Below, in pieces: positions 18,588 to 30,164 of a stretch of 57,599 nucleotides of DNA. Under the pieces are notes generated by a model. That model did not search any database. It was not told the origin of the DNA and saw only the letters and a program-made list of their open reading frames with translations. A program made the translations under genes and the position numbers. Source of the DNA: JBDZUZ01 sp040255445 (GTDB lineage: Bacteria > Planctomycetota > Phycisphaerae > Phycisphaerales > UBA1924). Each line of letters starts with the position of its first letter. Position 1 is the first letter of the stretch. The stretch is taken from NCBI GenBank assembly GCA_040255445.1, contig JBDZUZ010000007.1:1-57599 (forward strand). The letters are read 5' to 3'.

Positions 18588-20096
18588 CTACTTCCGCTTC
18601 GCCTCCTCCTGGTCCAGCAGCCGGAGGATGCGCACCGCCATTTGATTCTCCGGATCGATCGCCAGCACCTCGTTCAGTTCGCGGCGGGAGGCATCCGCGT
18701 TACCGATCCGGCCGAGCAATAGTCCGAGCATGAGGCGGGACCCGAGATCGTCGGGGTTCAGCCGCTTGATGTGCGTGCGGACGATGATCGATTCCGCGGC
18801 GTGCTGCTCCGCGTCATCGAGCCGCTTTGCGAGCAGCTCCCAACCGTGCAGGGCGTCGGGGTGGTCGGCGGTGAAGCGCCTGCAGCGCTCGGTCGCTTCC
18901 CTTTGTTTGCCCGTGCGATCCATGAGGAGCACCGAGTTGTTCAGGAAGCTCGGGTTCTCGAGGTCCTTGTCGGCGAGATCATCGAGGATCTCGATGGCTT
19001 CATCGACGCGGCCGAGCTGGGCGAGGGCAACCGCGCGCGTCCCTGCCGCGGCGTAGTACTTCGGCTCGACCTCAACCGCCTTGGCGAGCGCTTCAGCCGC
19101 GCCGACGAAATCATTGCTGCGGAAGCGGATCAAACCGAGACTGTGCCAGGCCTCGCTGAAGCGGGGCGCGATCTGCGTGACCTTCGTCGCGACCGCTTCG
19201 GCCTCGGCGCCCTTCCCGGACAGGTCGAGGTTCACCGCCAGGCGCCAGAGCGAGCGGAAGTCCGACTGCTCACCGACGCCCGCGGCCTTGCGGATCGCTG
19301 CGGCCGCCTTGTGATCGCGACGGTTCTCGGCAGCATCCGCCTCGTACCGCGTTCGCTCCGCGGCGGACGGCTCCAAGCTCCACGCATCATCGACTCTCTG
19401 GAACGCCGCAGCGCGGATCGGCGCGATGTCGTTCTGGTCGACCAGCATGATCAGCGACCGCTGGGTCCCGGCGGACCCGACCACGAACCCGCAGACCTCC
19501 TGTTCAGCGTTCAGCACCGGCACCGTGCGGACGATGCCGCTCATCGGCACATCGATCTCCCCGCACAGCCCCAGGCCCGGCCACTCGGACACAACGCCCA
19601 GCGCGATGGTCGCGCCCATGACGCCGGTGCCCTTCACCGCGATGCAGACTCGCACATCCTCATCCTCCGCGGGCTTCGCCGCGGCAACGGGGAGCGAGGC
19701 CAGTTGGTCGTCAATGGTGGTCCGAACGAGCGACAGCCGAACGGGGCCGGGGAGCGAAGCGATCTGGAGCGTCTCGGGCGCGCCGCAGCAGACCGGTTCC
19801 ATCTGGACGCCGCGGATCGTCGAGCGGAGCGGGAGCGGGGTGAGCCAAAGCCCCGGCTCGATCTGCACGCCGGCGGCGAGGGTGGTCCAGCTATCTTGCG
19901 CGGCGGGGTCTGCGGCATCGGGCCCCGACGGTTCGAGGCCGCGGGTGATCGCGACGGCGCGGGCGGGATCGCGGACCGGTTGTGCCGCGGCGGGTGCAGC
20001 GCCCTGCGGAGCCGGCTGTGGTGCGGTCTGACTGCCGGACTGCGATCCGGCGGCGACCGGGAGGACTGTGAGAAGGGTTGCGAGCAGGCTGCGCAT
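18588..20096 (-). CDS. Exported tetratricopeptide-repeat protein
   Basis: 502 residues from ATG 20096, picked because it gives a signal peptide (RSLLATLLTVLPVAAGSQ) and GGAG six bases upstream; a longer frame upstream has no such support. After a Pro/Gln/Ala-rich linker comes a ~220-residue beta-rich domain I cannot assign. Residues about 300-490 hold tandem TPR units, for example FSEAWHSLGLIRFRSNDFVG then AAEALAKAVEVEPKYYA, and SRRELNEVLAIDPENQMAVR at the end. TPR units usually mediate protein contacts. An inverted repeat upstream may be an operator. Confidence 0.75.
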   Translation of the reverse strand: MRSLLATLLTVLPVAAGSQSGSQTAPQPAPQGAAPAAAQPVRDPARAVAITRGLEPSGPDAADPAAQDSWTTLAAGVQIEPGLWLTPLPLRSTIRGVQMEPVCCGAPETLQIASLPGPVRLSLVRTTIDDQLASLPVAAAKPAEDEDVRVCIAVKGTGVMGATIALGVVSEWPGLGLCGEIDVPMSGIVRTVPVLNAEQEVCGFVVGSAGTQRSLIMLVDQNDIAPIRAAAFQRVDDAWSLEPSAAERTRYEADAAENRRDHKAAAAIRKAAGVGEQSDFRSLWRLAVNLDLSGKGAEAEAVATKVTQIAPRFSEAWHSLGLIRFRSNDFVGAAEALAKAVEVEPKYYAAAGTRAVALAQLGRVDEAIEILDDLADKDLENPSFLNNSVLLMDRTGKQREATERCRRFTADHPDALHGWELLAKRLDDAEQHAAESIIVRTHIKRLNPDDLGSRLMLGLLLGRIGNADASRRELNEVLAIDPENQMAVRILRLLDQEEAKRK

Positions 20097-20122
20097 TGGG
20101 AACTCCGGGGTTGCGGCCGGAG

Positions 20123-20162
20123 AGCGTACCAGTTCGCGGCGGAAATGCTGCGAGAACTGGTA
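20123..20162 (-). promoter_or_regulatory. Inverted repeat over candidate promoter of the TPR gene
   Basis: TACCAGTTC (20127-20135) and GAACTGGTA (20154-20162) form perfect 9-bp arms separated by 18 bp. On the minus strand the arm nearer the gene touches TACGCT (20128-20123), a TANNNT-type -10 for the gene starting at 20096. A repressor operator is possible; an RNA hairpin is not expected because most of the element lies upstream of the predicted transcript start. Confidence 0.35.
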
Positions 20163-20230
20163 TCGATAATGCGCCTGGATATCGCGAGCGTGCCAAGGCG
20201 GGCGGCAAGCGCTTGTGATGCGCGATGCAT

Positions 20231-20276
20231 GGGGCAAAAATGAAAAGACCCCACTGAGGTTTACCTCAGTGGGGTC
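20231..20276 (-). terminator. Rho-independent terminator of the 23S-5S operon
   Basis: On the minus strand a 14-bp perfect stem (GACCCCACTGAGGT with ACCTCAGTGGGGTC, arms at 20263-20276 and 20247-20260) is followed by TTTTCATTTTT. It begins five bases after the 5S 3' end. Confidence 0.9.
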
Positions 20277-20280
20277 AAGC

Positions 20281-20387
20281 GTCGGCGATGACCTACTTTC
20301 CCGCAGTGCAGTATCATCGGCGGCGGAGGCTTAACTGCTGTGTTCGGGATGGGAACAGGTGTTTCCCTCCGCCTGTGGTCACCGACA
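20281..20387 (-). rRNA. 5S ribosomal RNA
   Basis: About 107 nt. The conserved core CCCATCCCGAACACAGCAGT and the end helix pairing GTCGGTGACC with GGTCATCGCCGAC are both present on the minus strand. It is separated from the 23S gene by about 136 bp, which contain a GC-rich hairpin (CCCACGCCG with CGGCGTGGG) but no tRNA. Confidence 0.95.
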
Positions 20388-20512
20388 AACCGGCGTGATC
20401 ACCTTTCGGCGATCCAGCCAGTCTCGCCCACGCCGCCGATAGTGTCGGCGTGGGGTGGACCGGATGGGAAGCTGTGGAAGCTGACTGAAGTGCAGCCCGG
20501 CGGGGCTTTGCC

Positions 20513-23272
<2,760 letters not shown>

Positions 23273-23370
23273 CCTCTCGGCCACGCCACCAGCTGGTCTA
23301 CCACGACCCGGTTCTTGTTCCCGGGCCGTCTTTCGGCCTCCTCAGGGCTGAACACCCCGATTCGGCCGAC

Positions 23371-23399
23371 TCTACAATCGCCTTGGCGCTGCACTTCAA
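23371..23399 (-). promoter_or_regulatory. Candidate rRNA promoter P2
   Basis: On the minus strand TTGAAG (23399-23394), 17 bp, TGTAGA (23376-23371). The predicted start is about 105 bases before the 23S 5' end. Confidence 0.55.
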
Positions 23400-23610
23400 C
23401 TTGCAGCTTCCACTCGTGCACCCCTGCCCGTGTCGGATGACCAATCCCCACCCTCGCGGGCGGACACCGGCCTCCTTCATCAGGAGTGCACACTTCCCTA
23501 TCCGGATGTCAAAGAGGCACGCCAAGCAGCCAGAGCTTCCGGCTGTCGGCCCGCCGAGGTCGTTGCGACCCCGTCGGTTGTTCTCGTCGGCTCTCGCCGC
23601 GAGGGAGGAG

Positions 23611-23638
23611 ACTTTAGTCGGACGCCCCGGACAGTCAA
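23611..23638 (-). promoter_or_regulatory. Candidate rRNA promoter P1
   Basis: On the minus strand TTGACT (23638-23633), 16 bp, TAAAGT (23616-23611), a close match to the housekeeping sigma consensus. It lies downstream of the stop codon at 23695, so the rRNA pair can be transcribed independently of the protein operon before it. Confidence 0.65.
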
Positions 23639-23694
23639 GCCGCCGGGATCTGGTTTTGAATCGCGAAAACCGTAAACCCCGTTTTCACCGACCC

Positions 23695-25884
23695 TTAACC
23701 GCCGCCGCTGCCGCCGCCGCCCCCACCGCCCGGGGGACGGCTCTCGCGGGGCCCCCGCTCACGCTGTGGCGGAACGAACGGACGGGTCGGCTCCTCGGGC
23801 TTGATCACAGGCTTGCCCTGCGTCTCGCCCGCCTTCGCCGAGGCCTCGACCACCTTGTACACGTCCTGGCTGCGGTCCGACTCGGGCAGGCGGACCACGA
23901 TCCGCCCGCCGCCGTCCCGCAGCATGACCTTGAAGGTCTGCCGGTTCACCGCGAGCGGGTCGGTCGCATCGGCGATAGCCGGGGCCACATCCAGGAGCGT
24001 CGCATCGGCGCCCATCACGCGTGACTTGGGCCCGTCAACGTTCATCCAGTCGGGCGTCCCGCCATCGGGCCCGCCGGCGAGTTCGGGGGTCGCGCCCGGG
24101 GGCGGCATTCCCTGGCCCGGCATGCGACTGCGGGGGTCGGGGGTGCGGCCACGAGGGTCGCCATCGGGGGGCAGCATGCCGGGGGGCTGCTCGCCCATGT
24201 CCAGCGGCTGCTCGGACTGGATCATCTGACGCAGACGGTCCATGTCGGCCAGCTTGAGGTCCGGGAGGGTCGCCTCGGCCACGACCGGGTCGCCCGGCTC
24301 GAGGCTGACGCGGGCCTGGCGGTAGAACCCGTAGTAGAAGGTGTAGAGCTCGGCCGTGGCCCGCGGCCGCGGCGAGAGGGCGGTCTGCTCCTCGGCGCTG
24401 GTGATGAAGTAGTAGCTGTCGCGGGCGACCTCGATCGGGGCGGTCCACTCGGACCAGTCGCCCCGCATCAGCGAGTCCGCCGCGAGCGCCTGCTGGCTTT
24501 CGAGGAGGCTGCGGCCGAAGTACGGGTTATTGGTCACGAGGCGGACGCGGTAGCGGTAGGTCGCGCCCGGGACCGCGGTGACATCATGGACCCACACCTT
24601 CGCGGCGGGGTTGTCGAGAATGTACTGGGCCGCGGCGGGTTGCTGGCCGGCCTCGGGGGTCGCTGCCGGGGCGACGCTCGTGTCACCGAGCTGCGTGAGC
24701 CGCTCGATGACTCGGGTTTCCTCGGCGCGGACCTGATCGAGAGCCCGCTGCAACTGCGAGGTGTTCTGGTCGTCCTGCTGCGGGCGCTCCGAGCCGGGGC
24801 TCGCACCGCCGCCGGAACGGCCGCCGCCCTTGCCGCCGCCCCCACCGCCCGAGTCCCGGTTGCGCGGGGCCTCGCGGTCGGGCTGGCCACCGGCGCTGTC
24901 CATCTGGGCGGTGATCCGGTCCATGCGGGTGCGGATCGCGGCGAGCTGCCGGCGGAGCCGCGCGATTTCGGGATCGACGGCCTCACCGGCCGCGGCCTTG
25001 ACGGCCTCGGCGGGCGGGATCCACTCGGGCCCGGCGATCGTCGGGTAGAAGTCGGGGCGGAGGATGTCGGGCGAGGCGTCGGCGACCATGTTGAGCATGG
25101 GGTCGACATCGCCGCGGACGGTGACCTGCTCGCTCCAGAGCTTGGTGTAGTCGGGGCGGCCGGGGAGGTTCTTGATGATCGTTCTGGCTTCGGGCGGGGT
25201 GCTGCCATCGGGGAGGGCGATCGTCTCACGCTCGATCTCGACCGCGACGACTTCCAAAAGGTCGCGGCCCGATCCGCTCGGGCTGCGCCACCAGCTCAGG
25301 GGCAGCGGCTCGGCGGGGCCTTCGGGGTCGGCCTGCAGTGCCTGACGGATCTTGGTGCCGTCGACCGTCGCTTCGACACTGACCCACGCCTTATCGAACG
25401 GCTGCACGGCCGGGAGGAAGGGCGCGAGTTCTTCGTTGCGGATGCGCTCGATCGGGCTGATGGTCGCGCGGTAGGACGCGGCGACCGGCGAGGCCGGGGC
25501 CGGGATCGTCACGGTGGCGATCTCGGCGGTGGTCACCTGCTGGACCGACTCGATGCCGCCGAAGCTCGGGGCCGGGCCGAGCGTGACACGCGCGGTGTCG
25601 GGCACCTCGGGGGCGAACCCGTTCTCGAGCTTCTGGGCGAGCGTGAAGGGCTTGACCTCCGGGAACTGTGGCTCGGTTGATTCGAGCCGGCCGCGGAGCG
25701 ATTCCGCCGCGCGCTGCACGGGCGTGTACGCCTGAGCGGGCGCCACTTCGGTGGTGCCGACTTTCACCATGTTGGGCTGGGTGAGGAACTGGATCGCGAG
25801 CACCGCCAGCGCGATGACGGCGACGGTTGCGAACACGATCTTCTCGGCGTGCTGCTCGAACCAGCTGATGCCTTTGAGTTTCAT
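23695..25884 (-). CDS. Single-TM envelope protein of the PilM-linked operon (third gene)
   Basis: 729 residues. ATG 25884 follows AAGGA by eight bases. A short cytoplasmic start (MKLKGISWFEQHAEKI) precedes one membrane helix (VFATVAVIALAVLAIQFL, about 17-36); the remainder is outside, Pro/Gly-rich, with a coiled-coil-like segment (EIARLRRQLAAIRTRMDRI near 310), a Gly-rich linker, a fibronectin-like stretch (GATYRYRVRLVTNNPYFG near 445) and a C-terminal poly-Gly tail. Its place after PilM-like and PilO-like genes suggests a periplasmic assembly or scaffold role in a type IV pilus or secretion machine. No family named with certainty. Confidence 0.6.
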   Translation of the reverse strand: MKLKGISWFEQHAEKIVFATVAVIALAVLAIQFLTQPNMVKVGTTEVAPAQAYTPVQRAAESLRGRLESTEPQFPEVKPFTLAQKLENGFAPEVPDTARVTLGPAPSFGGIESVQQVTTAEIATVTIPAPASPVAASYRATISPIERIRNEELAPFLPAVQPFDKAWVSVEATVDGTKIRQALQADPEGPAEPLPLSWWRSPSGSGRDLLEVVAVEIERETIALPDGSTPPEARTIIKNLPGRPDYTKLWSEQVTVRGDVDPMLNMVADASPDILRPDFYPTIAGPEWIPPAEAVKAAAGEAVDPEIARLRRQLAAIRTRMDRITAQMDSAGGQPDREAPRNRDSGGGGGGKGGGRSGGGASPGSERPQQDDQNTSQLQRALDQVRAEETRVIERLTQLGDTSVAPAATPEAGQQPAAAQYILDNPAAKVWVHDVTAVPGATYRYRVRLVTNNPYFGRSLLESQQALAADSLMRGDWSEWTAPIEVARDSYYFITSAEEQTALSPRPRATAELYTFYYGFYRQARVSLEPGDPVVAEATLPDLKLADMDRLRQMIQSEQPLDMGEQPPGMLPPDGDPRGRTPDPRSRMPGQGMPPPGATPELAGGPDGGTPDWMNVDGPKSRVMGADATLLDVAPAIADATDPLAVNRQTFKVMLRDGGGRIVVRLPESDRSQDVYKVVEASAKAGETQGKPVIKPEEPTRPFVPPQRERGPRESRPPGGGGGGGSGGG

Positions 25885-25957
25885 GGCGACGGTCCTTCGA
25901 ACGGGAACGGGCGGAGGCCCCGTGGTGTGTCAGTGTGTCGTCGGCCGCGGGCGGGTA

Positions 25958-27361
25958 TCAGCCCGGGTTGGCGGCGTTTGGATCTGCGTTGGGATCGGTT
26001 TCGCTCGGGACGCCCAGGGCGTTGCGCAGGATCTCGGGCATCAGCTTCGAGGTCCACGGACGCAGCCAGAGCGTCTCGATCGTGAGGTTGAGGCGGACGA
26101 CGTGGTCGGGGCCGTAGTAGTACCCCTCGCGCAGGTGCTCCCACACATCGACCTGCTCGATGTCCATGTCGAGCACGGTCATGAGGTTGGTCGCGGAGAA
26201 CGCGCGGATCACCTCATCGACGCGCTTGGAGTCGACGATCAGACGCATGTCGGCGCGACGGACGTCGTACAGCGTGTTCCAGTCGCCGCGGGTGCGGCCC
26301 GTGATGCTGACGGTGGGATCGGTGACGAGACCGCCGGGGACAGCGGGGGTGGGCGCGGCGGCCGCGCCCATGCCCATGCCGGCCATCGGGTCGGGCGCGG
26401 CGGGGTCGGCGAAGACGCCCTCGACCTCGCGGGCCGAGACGGATTCGATCCGCTTCACCGGCGCCTGCACGATGTTCAGCGGACGGTTGCCCGTGCCGGT
26501 GTTCGCCACGCGGACAGCCTCGAGCAGGTCGGTGTAGGTCCACAGGTCCCACTGCCACAGGAAGAACCGCATCGGCCGCAGACGCGCGGGCTCGCGCGAG
26601 TAGAGGCCGACGAGCTGCTCGGTCGGAATCGCAGCGCCCTTCTTCTGATCGCTCTCGAAGACCGCGGTCGTCGCGTACACCGAGAGGTCGCGGGCCCGCG
26701 ACTGATACTCGGCGATGCGACGCTCGATCAGCTTCTTCTGGATCTCGGCCTGCTCCTCGGGCGTGGGCTGACGGGTCGCGCTGAACTTCTCGAGTTCGCG
26801 GGCGCGGACATTCTCGACCGCCTCGGCGACGCGGACCGCATCGGGCGGGCCGCCGGCATTGATGCGCTTCAGGAGCGCATCGTACGGATTGGTCCGGCCG
26901 CGCTTGCCCAGCAGCGCATCTTCCATCTCATAGAACCGCTCGGTCGGATCGCCCTGCGGCGCGGGGAAGAGTCGCTCGATGAGCGGTGTGTGCGGGCGGC
27001 GGCCGACAGCCTGTGCATCAGCGCCCTCGCCCTTGTTGAAAGCGATGACGCGCTCCACGAGCGCATCGGCCTGACCCTTGACCTGCTCACGCTGGGCTTT
27101 GAACCAGCGGGTGAGCGCATCGTTGGGCTCGGTCGCGAGCGAGACGGGCTCGCCGCCGGGCTCGTACGACGGGATGGTGTAGTCGACGCGGGCCTGCGTG
27201 ATCGCCTGCATCTCGCGGCCGACCTCGGCTTCGCGCTCCGTCTTGATCTCCGTGTTCCAGCGGCTGGAAAAGAACCACGCGACCGGGAGCGCGATGAGAA
27301 CAACGACGACGCAGATCACAGCGACGAGATTCGCCTTGATCCAGTTGAGCACGGGCTTCAC
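25958..27361 (-). CDS. PilO/PilN-like single-TM protein (second gene of pilus-type operon)
   Basis: 467 residues from the GTG at 27361, which overlaps the stop of the pilM-like gene by 4 bp (GTGA). A TM helix near residue 10-30 (LVAVICVVVVLIALPVAWFF) is followed by a long periplasmic part with helical segments (RVAEAVENVRARELEKFSAT) and a C-terminal region with VDEVIRAFSATNLMTVLDMD and EQVDVWEHLREGYYYG, which is PilO-like in layout. Inner-membrane alignment proteins of type IV pili sit between the cytoplasmic PilM ring and the secretin; this role is inferred from gene order and topology. Confidence 0.6.
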   Translation of the reverse strand: MKPVLNWIKANLVAVICVVVVLIALPVAWFFSSRWNTEIKTEREAEVGREMQAITQARVDYTIPSYEPGGEPVSLATEPNDALTRWFKAQREQVKGQADALVERVIAFNKGEGADAQAVGRRPHTPLIERLFPAPQGDPTERFYEMEDALLGKRGRTNPYDALLKRINAGGPPDAVRVAEAVENVRARELEKFSATRQPTPEEQAEIQKKLIERRIAEYQSRARDLSVYATTAVFESDQKKGAAIPTEQLVGLYSREPARLRPMRFFLWQWDLWTYTDLLEAVRVANTGTGNRPLNIVQAPVKRIESVSAREVEGVFADPAAPDPMAGMGMGAAAAPTPAVPGGLVTDPTVSITGRTRGDWNTLYDVRRADMRLIVDSKRVDEVIRAFSATNLMTVLDMDIEQVDVWEHLREGYYYGPDHVVRLNLTIETLWLRPWTSKLMPEILRNALGVPSETDPNADPNAANPG

Positions 27362-29442
27362 TGACCACCCCCCATCGCGGGATCGCCCTCGGCGGGCTGC
27401 TTGGGCTTGAAGACGACATACCACGTGACGGTGGCGGTACCGGTCGGCGTGTATCCAGCGCCGTCGGGCGGCTCGACGGGGGCGAGCTGCGTGAGCGTCT
27501 GGAGAGCGGCGGCGGCGGACTGTTTCGCGGCCTGCTCCTCGGCGGAGGGCGCGGGGCCGGAGCCGCCGACCTCGATGCCGCCCGCGGGGCGGGGAGGCTC
27601 GAAGTCAGGGAAGCCGCGTCCGCCGGGCCCACGACTGCCCGGGCCAAAGTCGGGCTGGCCGCGGCCACCGCCGGTCGGAGGCGTGACCTCGCCGACACCG
27701 CCCGGCGTCGCGGCGGCCTGGGCCGCTTGCACGCTGAATGGCGGATCTTCGAAGGCCAGTTCGAACTCGACGCTGTCACGCATCTTGTTCTCGATGAGCC
27801 ACGACTCGATCGTTTCCTTGATGAAGCGGCGCGGCTCGGGCTGGTTGGTCTCGACCATGAGCACGCACTTGATCCGCGGGAAGTCCTCGCCGAGCTTGTT
27901 CTGCGCGGGCGGCGCGTTGGGATCGGTCATCCCGCCGCCGAACGGATCGCCCTCTGCCGCGGCGGGCGGCATGTACTGCGTCTGCAGCGCAAGGATCGAC
28001 AGCGGCGGCCCGCTCGGTGTCGCAGCGGCGCGGATGTCGGTCGCCCATGTCGCCGCGCGGCTGTCGGCGCGGGCGAACATCTGCTTCACATCCGCGGAGA
28101 TCCGCAGGAACACGCCGCGGCGCTCCAGCAGCGAGAGCAGGTTGGCAGCGCGGTAATCGGGCTCGCCGGCGCCGACCACACCCGCTTCCTGCGCTTCACT
28201 CTTCAGCGTGTTCGCGCGGCTGACGACCTGCTGGATCGTCGCGGGCTTGGGGTTGTCGACGACCGAGAAGTGATCGATGGTCGGGCGGATGAACATGAAG
28301 CCCGCCGCGGCGACGCCGACCGCGGCAGCGCCCACGAACCACTTGGTCTTCTCGCGCCACATCGACTCGCGGATGACGTTGACGGGCATCAGGTTGCCCT
28401 GCACCGTCTGCAGCCCGACGCCCTGCAGCGCCAGGCCGTAGGCCGTGACGAGCGTGAGCGCGTTGGCCTGCAGTTCGGCGTTGCGCTCGCCGTCCATCTC
28501 GAGCCGCTTGAACTGCTCGATGCGGTAGACATCGAGCGAGAGCTGCTGCTTGAGGTACTTGCGCAGGCCGGGCAGCTGGAAGGTCGAGCCCACACCGATC
28601 AGGCGGCTGAGCTCGGCATCGCGGTTGATCTGCTCGTAGAAACCGACCGACCGCTGCACGTCCTGCGCCAGGTCGGCGAAGACCGGCCGCATCGCCTGGA
28701 AGACCTGGCGCGCGTGCTTGGTGTTGTCGGCCTCGCGCTTGAGCTTCTCGGCCTTGGCGTAGGTGAGCTGGAACTGGTTGACGAGCGCCTCGGTGAACTG
28801 GTGCCCGCCGATGGGGAACGTCCGCACCCAGACGCGGCCGGGTGTCGCGACGATGAGATCCGTCGAGGTCGTGCCGACGTCGACCAGGATCGTGCCCGGC
28901 GTGTCGGTCGAGAATGACAAGTCGTACGCCAGCGCGTTGTACACCGCGATCGGGCTGAGCACGACGTGGTTGGGCGTGATGCCCAGTTCCTGGAGCATGT
29001 CGAGCTGCTCCATGATCCGGTCGCGCTTCACCGCGAAGATGCCCACCTCGACATCGGGCGAGTCGGGCGCCTGGAAGGTCTGGTAGTCCCACTCGACCTC
29101 TTCAAGCTGGAAGGGGATCTGCTGGATCGCCTCGAACTTGACGATGTCGGGCACCTTCTTGGGCTCGACCGGCGGCAGCTTGGCGAACCTCGCGAACGAG
29201 GAGTGCCCCGGCACCGAGATCGCGATCGACGCCTTGCTCAGGTCGTGGTTCGCGACCAGCGTGCCCAGCGAGACGCGGAGCACCTCGCTCGGGTCGACGC
29301 CCGGCGTCGAGAGCACCTTGGGGTGCTGGATGACCGCGAAATCGCGGACCTTCACCTGGTCGTCGCCGACCAGCTCAATCTTGAGGGCCTTGATCGACGC
29401 AGCGCCGATCTCGATACCCCAACTCACTGTCGATGAAGCCAT
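27358..29442 (-). CDS. pilM: PilM-like actin-fold protein fused to a PilN-like membrane segment
   Basis: 694 residues, about twice the length of ordinary PilM. Residues 1-345 are PilM-like: WGIEIGAASIKALKIELVGD at the start (phosphate-1 loop), FEAIQQIPFQLEEVEWDYQ near 98, and ILVDVGTTSTDLIVATPGRV near 180. A TM helix near 370-390 (WFVGAAAVGVAAAGFMFI) and a periplasmic domain follow, so the PilN-type partner seems fused to it. The start at 29442 has GGGAG upstream; in-frame codons before it lack support. First gene of a three-gene, tightly spaced operon; TAGGAT at 29551-29556 may be its -10. Confidence 0.8.
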   Translation of the reverse strand: MASSTVSWGIEIGAASIKALKIELVGDDQVKVRDFAVIQHPKVLSTPGVDPSEVLRVSLGTLVANHDLSKASIAISVPGHSSFARFAKLPPVEPKKVPDIVKFEAIQQIPFQLEEVEWDYQTFQAPDSPDVEVGIFAVKRDRIMEQLDMLQELGITPNHVVLSPIAVYNALAYDLSFSTDTPGTILVDVGTTSTDLIVATPGRVWVRTFPIGGHQFTEALVNQFQLTYAKAEKLKREADNTKHARQVFQAMRPVFADLAQDVQRSVGFYEQINRDAELSRLIGVGSTFQLPGLRKYLKQQLSLDVYRIEQFKRLEMDGERNAELQANALTLVTAYGLALQGVGLQTVQGNLMPVNVIRESMWREKTKWFVGAAAVGVAAAGFMFIRPTIDHFSVVDNPKPATIQQVVSRANTLKSEAQEAGVVGAGEPDYRAANLLSLLERRGVFLRISADVKQMFARADSRAATWATDIRAAATPSGPPLSILALQTQYMPPAAAEGDPFGGGMTDPNAPPAQNKLGEDFPRIKCVLMVETNQPEPRRFIKETIESWLIENKMRDSVEFELAFEDPPFSVQAAQAAATPGGVGEVTPPTGGGRGQPDFGPGSRGPGGRGFPDFEPPRPAGGIEVGGSGPAPSAEEQAAKQSAAAALQTLTQLAPVEPPDGAGYTPTGTATVTWYVVFKPKQPAEGDPAMGGGQ

Positions 29443-29672
29443 GTCCGCTCCCAAAGCAGTCGACACGGGCCCTGACCGGGGACCGGCCCGGCGGCCTGAT
29501 TCAATGATCCACACCCAACGCCCGGCATACGCCGGCCCGCGGGGTCGCGGATCCTACACGAACGCGGCCATTCGCGCGCTCGCACGCGGCTCCGCCAGCA
29601 TACGGGACGCGTTCCCCAACTGTTCCCGAATGCGTGTCACGCTTCCGTAACGGCGGCGGCATGAGGCGGTGC

Positions 29673-30122
29673 TCACCCCGCATCCGCATCGCCGCGTTCG
29701 ACCATGCGGTCGACGAGGATGCTCCCCCCCACCGCGATCGCGATCGCCCCGATCAGGAGCCACCACCGCTCGGGGGGGACCATCAGCCCGAACCACCCCC
29801 TTGGCGTCAGGTACGCCGCGGCGTGGTAGCCCAGGATCAACAGACAAAGCCCGACCACGGAACGCGTCGCCGGCGTCATCGATGCCCGCCACCGCACCGG
29901 CCACGACCCTTGGGCGCTGGGTTCTGCGGCCGCGGCCTCGGACCGATCGTGCACCCGCCCGCCCCAGAGCACCCATAGGCCCGCGGCAAGGATCCCGCCT
30001 CCGAGCACCGCCCCCAGGATCGCCATCGCCAGCCACCCCGAGTTGGACGCGGCGGGCGCTGGATCGATCGCCCGCATCTGGGGCGCGACCGTCGCCAGGG
30101 GCATGAGCAGCGGAATGGACAT
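29673..30122 (-). CDS. Small membrane protein of unknown function
   Basis: 149 residues from ATG 30122. Three hydrophobic helices: SGWLAMAILGAVLGGGILAA, VVGLCLLILGYHAAAYLT and WLLIGAIAIAVGGSILV, with a charged linker between the first two. No motif was recognised. It lies 42 bp downstream of the MEMO-family gene on the same strand and 230 bp upstream of the pilM-like gene. Confidence 0.5.
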   Translation of the reverse strand: MSIPLLMPLATVAPQMRAIDPAPAASNSGWLAMAILGAVLGGGILAAGLWVLWGGRVHDRSEAAAAEPSAQGSWPVRWRASMTPATRSVVGLCLLILGYHAAAYLTPRGWFGLMVPPERWWLLIGAIAIAVGGSILVDRMVERGDADAG

Positions 30123-30164
30123 CACAGCGTGATCACCCGGTCAGCGATCAGAACACCATTGCGA

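Noticed and set aside
23640..23680. tRNA-like GGTTTTGAATCGC sequence before 23S
   Set aside because: Only a T-loop-like string; no acceptor stem, anticodon arm or D arm can be drawn.
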